Of a DNA stretch of 64,000 nucleotides, positions 61,416 to 64,000 are shown in pieces; the stretch's first letter is position 1, and every line of letters starts with the position of its first letter. The notes under the pieces are model-generated. The model did not search any database and was not told where the DNA came from. It saw only the letters and a program-made list of their open reading frames with translations. Source of the stretch: DATMER01 sp963844885 (GTDB lineage: Bacteria > Acidobacteriota > Thermoanaerobaculia > Multivoradales > UBA5704); assembly GCA_963844885.1 (NCBI GenBank), contig CAWJQA010000020.1, positions 186,001-250,000 of the forward strand, given 5' to 3'. The translations under genes were made by a program, and so were the position numbers.

Positions 61416-61617
61416 AGGGCCGACCCGGGAGGTTCCAGCCACTTCCGGAGCCCCGTGAACCTACCTGCCTCGGCCGGAGCCTGACCCGGCTCCGGCCCCT
61501 CAACCTCACCCCTCACGAGGCCCCGGAAAGGGTGATGGTGTCTGCGAATGGGTCTTCCTTATGGATAATGGTGTCGAACCTGCACCGGCAAGGAAAAACG
61601 AGTCAGCGCCCGCCGGC

Positions 61618-63120
61618 TCACCCCTCGAACCGCAACCGGGGATTGCTCTTCGCCTTCGCCAGGAAGTCCTGGAGCTGCCGGACCAGCCCCGCGGTGACCC
61701 GCTCTTTCTTGGCGGCTTCCTGGAAGAGGATCACCGCGGCGATGGCCTCCCGGTGGACCTGCTGGGCCTTGAAGATCTCGAGGATCTCGTCGGCCAGTAC
61801 CTTGATTTCCGCGAAGCGGCCTTCCTCCCGGTAGAGCAGCGCCACGTCCAGGCTTGCCAGCCCGTATTCGAAAGGGTGCTTCCGTTCCTCGAATTCGTGC
61901 CGCACCTGCTCCAACTTGATCAGTGCCTCTTCTTTTTGACCCAGGCTCGCCAGGCAGTTTGCGTCCAACCATGAAGTTTTGATGAGGTCGATCGCGTTGC
62001 CGAGCCGCTCGGCCAGCCGCCGGACCTCTTCCACGAGCGGCACCGCCTCCGAGGCCCTGTCCAGTTTCAGGAGGCTCGACGCGCGGTTGAACAGAAGCAC
62101 GCACCGGAGCCGTGGCTGCCGGTCGCCGTCGATGACCCGGTCCGCCCGTTCCAGGCTCCGAAGGGCGCCTTCAGGGTCTCCGCTCTCCTTACGGGTGACA
62201 GCCTGATTCATCAAGATGATTCCGACCTCCTCGGGCCGGGCCAGCTTCAGGGCGTTTTCATGAAGCTTCAACGCCCGGGGAAGGCGGCGCTGAGCCCGGC
62301 GCAGCGAGGCCTCTATGTCGAGCAGGTAGGCCTCGGAGAGCAGGGCGCCAGGGTCTTCGCCTGCGTGCCAGAGGCGCCAGGCACGGGCAAACGTGTTCTC
62401 GACACTCGGAAGCTCGCCGCCAGCCACCTTCTGGGCATTCGCGATGAACCCCGTACACCAGCCTTCCAGCCGGGTTCGGAAGCCTTCGCCGCCCGGCACA
62501 TCCAGGTCGACCCGCCGGGCGATATAGAGGGCAAGCTCGGCCAACTTCACGGCCTTGTCCGGGTCGTCTGGCGCCGTGTCCTCGCTCGCCCTGCACAGGT
62601 GCAGGCAGAGCAACGGGCCCCGATACGCCCGCGAGCGTTCGATCAGGAGGCGCTGTTGGGCCTCGGAATGACCGGTCAGCCTCTCGAACAATACTTCCAC
62701 TCGTTCGGGAGAGCCGGCCCGGTCCGAGCTCCGCGTGCCGCGCATGAGCACGTGCTCCGCCCGAGCCAGAGCCAGAGCACGCTCCACGATGTCCCACACG
62801 GCCGCCCGGGTCTCTTCCGGAAGCCTCAACTCGCTCGGCGGTGCTTCTTCCAGCCCCTGGGCCATCGCCTGGGCTTTGCGGACGAGCCGGTGGCACCAGC
62901 GGAGGAAGCCGACGAGCCGGCGGGCCAGGCCGAGCCCCGCCCTGATCTTCTCGAAGGTCGCCGGCATGGGCTTCTGCTTTCCCTGCTCGATGCGGTTGAT
63001 CTCGGTCCGCGGTATCCCGGTCACCCGGGAGAGCTCGGCCTGTGATTCGATGCCAGCCAGGCCGCGAAGGAAGGTGATGAGCTTGCCCGACTCGATCCGG
63101 TCCTGCTCGGCGTCTTTCAT
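61618..63120 (-). CDS. HTH(XRE)-TPR regulator 1
   Basis: A 500-residue cytosolic protein. Residues ~12-60 are an XRE-type helix-turn-helix (FLRGLAGIESQAELSRVTGI, EINRIEQGKQKPMP); residues ~170-500 form a TPR superhelix (DPDKAVKLAELALYIARRV, RALKLHENALKLA, GALRSLERADRVIDGDRQP, EALIKLEQVRHEFEERKHP, FAEIKVLADEILEIFKAQQV). This domain order is that of peptide-sensing RRNPP-type regulators, although the TPRs here are of the acidobacterial type. ATG at 63120 fits the HTH start. It is divergent from the small secreted peptide gene at 63265, with a 144-base shared promoter space. A close paralogue begins beyond the peptide gene. Confidence 0.8.
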   Translation of the reverse strand: MKDAEQDRIESGKLITFLRGLAGIESQAELSRVTGIPRTEINRIEQGKQKPMPATFEKIRAGLGLARRLVGFLRWCHRLVRKAQAMAQGLEEAPPSELRLPEETRAAVWDIVERALALARAEHVLMRGTRSSDRAGSPERVEVLFERLTGHSEAQQRLLIERSRAYRGPLLCLHLCRASEDTAPDDPDKAVKLAELALYIARRVDLDVPGGEGFRTRLEGWCTGFIANAQKVAGGELPSVENTFARAWRLWHAGEDPGALLSEAYLLDIEASLRRAQRRLPRALKLHENALKLARPEEVGIILMNQAVTRKESGDPEGALRSLERADRVIDGDRQPRLRCVLLFNRASSLLKLDRASEAVPLVEEVRRLAERLGNAIDLIKTSWLDANCLASLGQKEEALIKLEQVRHEFEERKHPFEYGLASLDVALLYREEGRFAEIKVLADEILEIFKAQQVHREAIAAVILFQEAAKKERVTAGLVRQLQDFLAKAKSNPRLRFEG

Positions 63121-63264
63121 CGGCTTTCTCCAACCGGTGCTCACACGTGTGTGAGGCCGGAGGTGGATTATTTCACCCGTGACCGGGCACCATGTACGCT
63201 CGGAGAGGCGCCTCCGCGGCCAATGTCGGCCACCTCAGAGCTGCCTCCTCCGAAAGGAGCCAGC

Positions 63265-63606
63265 ATGCCCCGTAACCATTTTGCCCGCCTTTCCGTCATC
63301 CTTCTGGTCGTCGCCGCCCTTGCCGCACCGCCGGCCTGGGGGGCGCCGCGCCCGCCGTCCGGCGGGATCGATCCGATCGGCATCCTCGCACATGTCTGGA
63401 GCTCCCTTTCGGCCCTCTGGTCGGAAGAAGGCTGCAACGCGGATCCCCATGGCGGTTGCGGTACCAGCCAGCTTTCCACGCCGAATGCGGGCTGCACTCT
63501 CGATCCTCATGGCGGCTGCGCCACGGCCCAGCAAGTAGTACCACCGCCCACGCCGGATGAGGGCTGTAATCTTGATCCCCACGGCGGCTGCGCGGCCGGG
63601 AACTGA
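63265..63606 (+). CDS. Secreted peptide with three GCxxDPHGGC repeats
   Basis: A 113-residue exported peptide. The signal sequence (LSVILLVVAALAAPPAWGA) is followed by a Pro/Ile stretch and three copies of a motif: EGCNADPHGGCG, AGCTLDPHGGCA and EGCNLDPHGGCA, spaced by ~13-20 residues of Thr/Pro/Gln. Each copy has Cys-x4-His-x2-Cys, so metal or disulphide binding is possible. RBS AAAGGAG is strong. It lies between two HTH-TPR regulator genes, one divergent and one convergent. Function unknown; a signal peptide or metal-binding surface protein are the options. Confidence 0.75.
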   Translation: MPRNHFARLSVILLVVAALAAPPAWGAPRPPSGGIDPIGILAHVWSSLSALWSEEGCNADPHGGCGTSQLSTPNAGCTLDPHGGCATAQQVVPPPTPDEGCNLDPHGGCAAGN

Positions 63607-63671
63607 GGCGGTCTGAGTTGTGCCCTCCCCTGCCCTGCGGGGGAGGGGCCATGTTCGAAGTTTCAAAAAGA

Positions 63672-64000
63672 TCACCCTTCGAACCGGAGTTGAGGATTGT
63701 TGCGGGCCTTTTCCAGGTAATCCTGGAGTTGGCGGATCAGCTCCAGGGTGACCCGCTCATTCCCGGCCGCCTCCTGAAAGAGGATCACCGCTGCAATGGC
63801 CTCCCGGTGGACCTCCTGGGCCTTGAAGATCCCCAGCATCTCGGCGGCCAGCGCCTTGATTTTGGGGAATCGCCCTTCCTCCCGGTGGAGTAGTGCCACA
63901 TCCAGGCTTGCCAGCCCGTAGTCGAAGGGATGCTCCCGTTTCTCGAGCTCGTGCCGTACCTGCTCTAACTTGATCAGCGCCTCTTCCCTTCGGCCCAAGC
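63672..64000 (-). CDS. HTH-TPR regulator 2, C-terminal part (runs off the window)
   Basis: The last ~109 residues of a paralogue of the gene at 61618: REEALIKLEQVRHELEKREHP, FDYGLASLDVALLHREEGRF, MLGIFKAQEVHREAIAAVIL and QDYLEKARNNPQLRFEG, about 75 percent identical by eye to regulator 1. The N-terminal HTH and start lie outside the window. Convergent with the secreted peptide gene, 65 bases between stops. Confidence 0.8.
   Translation of the reverse strand, partial: LGRREEALIKLEQVRHELEKREHPFDYGLASLDVALLHREEGRFPKIKALAAEMLGIFKAQEVHREAIAAVILFQEAAGNERVTLELIRQLQDYLEKARNNPQLRFEG

Overview
The window looks like a chromosomal segment of an uncultured, high-GC member of the Acidobacteriota, perhaps class Thermoanaerobaculia or a relative. 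This is inferred from gene content: Ser/Thr kinases fused to TolB/PD40-type propellers, an 804-residue orphan MacB-like permease with two FtsX halves (the acidobacterial ADOP type), HTH-TPR regulators, paired PilT ATPases, and a plant-type LRR secreted protein. No rRNA or complete tRNA gene is seen. Many genes carry single-base frameshifts. They cluster at 6.9-8.0 kb and 39.7-41.4 kb and hit conserved housekeeping genes, so many are probably sequence errors rather than real pseudogenes.

Layout. 0-1 kb: the end of a UbiE-like methyltransferase and a quinone reductase. 0.9-6.1 kb: an accessory patch with a broken PD-(D/E)XK-like gene between 62-bp direct repeats, two 21-bp repeat arrays, a truncated KAP NTPase, a lower-GC DGQHR gene with an unknown partner, and a RelE/Phd toxin-antitoxin pair lying between pilT and a duplicated pilT fragment. 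6.1-14.5 kb: two pilT genes, an M28 peptidase, truA and a YyaL-type thioredoxin/glycosidase protein.

14.5-29.8 kb is the most interesting part: kinase-propeller 1, precursor-like peptide P1, kinase-propeller 2, P2, P3, kinase-propeller 3, P4, a HopA1-like putative lyase, and a kinase-LanC cyclase protein, all on the + strand. The four peptides share an N-terminus of the type M(A/G)F(R/K)(F/I)xD(L/V), a Cys/Thr core built on CT motifs, and a C-terminal LxxQL(R) helix. I read this as a RiPP (lanthipeptide-like) locus with split lyase and kinase-cyclase enzymes, each peptide unit preceded by a membrane kinase-propeller.

29.8-32.9 kb has no cellular gene. It holds a 41-bp (2 x ~20.5 bp) tandem array, an IS110-family transposase flanked by copies of a palindromic REP-like element, a small cas-less CRISPR-like array (four 37-nt repeats) whose three spacers resemble tRNA and 16S rRNA ends, and a 28-bp-arm hairpin. 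32.9-51.8 kb: a P1B-ATPase/hemerythrin fusion, an LRR protein, a BNR-repeat protein, tdh-kbl threonine catabolism, a WS/DGAT acyltransferase, a toxin-antitoxin remnant, archease-rtcB, an ACP-FAAL-PlsC fusion and a ribosome hibernation factor.

51.8-64 kb: gene fragments around another 21-bp array; a nucleotidyltransferase/thymidylate-kinase-like pair divergent from a small secreted Cys-rich peptide followed by a propeller lipoprotein, a thioredoxin-fold protein and an ADOP permease; a kinase fragment coupled to a NUDIX gene; and two HTH-TPR regulators either side of a small secreted peptide with three GCxxDPHGGC repeats, an arrangement like peptide-sensing (RRNPP-type) pairs.
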